Translations under genes and position numbers: made by a program | In this document: piece by piece, positions 63,263 through 64,000 of the stretch | How the letters are laid out: each line of letters begins with the position of its first letter | Numbering within the stretch: position 1 is the first letter of the stretch | The notes under the pieces: model-generated | Databases searched by the model: none | Told to the model about the DNA's origin: nothing | What the model saw: only the letters and a program-made list of their open reading frames with translations | DNA from: Alphaproteobacteria bacterium HGW-Alphaproteobacteria-6 | GTDB taxonomy: Bacteria; Pseudomonadota; Alphaproteobacteria; Rhodobacterales; Rhodobacteraceae | Length of the DNA stretch: 64,000 bases | Direction: 5' to 3' | Assembly (NCBI GenBank): GCA_002841115.1 | Contig: PHEC01000002.1 | Location: 1 to 64,000 of the forward strand

Positions 63263-63616
63263 ATGGCCCTGCTCAAGACCATCGACCACAACCCCACCTT
63301 CACCCCCACCCATGCCCTGCCGCTGCCCGAACGGCTGATCGAAGGTGCGCCAGAGTTCAGCACCTGGGCAATGGACGAGGCCAAGGGCGGCACCGTCAAG
63401 TCCGGCGTCTGGCAAGCCACCCCCGGCCTGACCCATTCGATCAAGGGCGAGACGTTCGAATTCTGCCACATCCTGGAAGGGGTGATCGAGCTGACCGAAA
63501 ACGGCAAGGCTCCGGTCATCTACCGCGCGGGCGACAGTTTCGTGATGAAGCCCGGTTACGTCGGCACCTGGCGCACCATCGAAACCGTGCGCAAGATTTA
63601 CGTGACGGTCTCCTGA
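63263..63616 (+). CDS. cupin (DUF861-type) domain protein
   Basis: 117-120 aa; GETFEFCHILEGVIELTENGKAPVIYRAGDSFVMKPGYVGTWRTIETVRKIYV. Confidence 0.88.
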   Translation: MALLKTIDHNPTFTPTHALPLPERLIEGAPEFSTWAMDEAKGGTVKSGVWQATPGLTHSIKGETFEFCHILEGVIELTENGKAPVIYRAGDSFVMKPGYVGTWRTIETVRKIYVTVS

Positions 63617-63637
63617 AGCCAAGCTGACGCGGCGGGA

Positions 63638-64000
63638 TCAGCCCGCCGCGTCACGGGCAAGGCCGCGCAGCATCGCGCGGCAGCCTTCCAGTTCCGCCTC
63701 GGTAATGAATTCATCCGGCCGATGCGCCCGGGTAATGGACCCCGGACCGCAAATGATCGACGGCACCCCGGCCGCATGGAACAACCCGGCCTCGGTGCCA
63801 TAGCTGACCGATTGCAGCGCCGGTTTGCCGGTCAGACGTTCCAATAGATCGGCCAACGTGCGGTCCCGGGGCGGCGGCAGCGCCGGATAGGAACTAAGCT
63901 CGCGGTGCGAAACGCGAACCTCCGGCAAGGCCGCCAGCCGGTCCAGCACCTCTGCGGTGATGTCCTGCGGCGCCTGCCCCGGCACGGAACGCACCTCCAT
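63638..64000 (-). CDS. M20 peptidase / acetylornithine deacetylase-like, C-terminal part (partial)
   Basis: YGTEAGLFHAAGVPSIICGPGSITRAHRPDEFITEAELEGCRAMLRGL; open at right edge. Confidence 0.88.
   Translation of the reverse strand: MEVRSVPGQAPQDITAEVLDRLAALPEVRVSHRELSSYPALPPPRDRTLADLLERLTGKPALQSVSYGTEAGLFHAAGVPSIICGPGSITRAHRPDEFITEAELEGCRAMLRGLARDAAG

Noticed and set aside
63125-63622. 165-aa minus ORF over the cupin gene
   Set aside because: Antisense to the cupin CDS, which has clear domain similarity.

Overview
High-GC, alphaproteobacterial-looking window (probably Rhodobacteraceae, judged from gene content only). Five blocks, left to right: (1) ~0-15 kb, minus-strand run: PHB synthase (partial, runs off the left edge), accessory FtsH, acyl carrier protein, E2, fused E1 alpha-beta, AMP-forming acyl/acetate-CoA ligase, P-type cation ATPase, HlyD adaptor, double-FtsX permease and ABC ATPase. 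(2) ~15-25 kb: TetR regulator with divergent OYE-type flavin oxidoreductase, then a MarR-controlled homogentisate cluster (MBL hydrolase, FAD monooxygenase, DUF2783, hmgA, maiA, fahA). (3) ~24.7-26.9 kb: tRNA-Asn flanked by mobile-element debris (IS3 remnant, possible phage-like fragments, internally deleted moeA). (4) ~26.9-42.4 kb: nitrate respiration island (fused narK, narGHJI, PPIase, hemerythrin, beta-carbonic anhydrase, narR, NnrS-like gene, 5-FTHF cyclo-ligase, second hemerythrin) ending at an nsrR start cut off after ~18 codons by an IS21 istB remnant. (5) ~42.4-64 kb: catabolic/transport island (GntR, amidohydrolase, polyamine-type ABC transporter, gamma-glutamyltransferase, PdxA-like, TIM barrel, HAD, APH-type kinase, class III PLP enzyme, peptide-type ABC transporter, Lrp, cupin, M20 peptidase) with several decayed genes. 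Best leads: an FNR-box-preceded PHB/PDH/CoA-ligase module; an orphaned NsrR-type regulatory locus; a predicted kinase plus phospho-lyase pair; and a concentration of internally deleted or frameshifted genes between ~25 and ~53 kb. Everything was read by eye from sequence and the ORF track; no database search was run.
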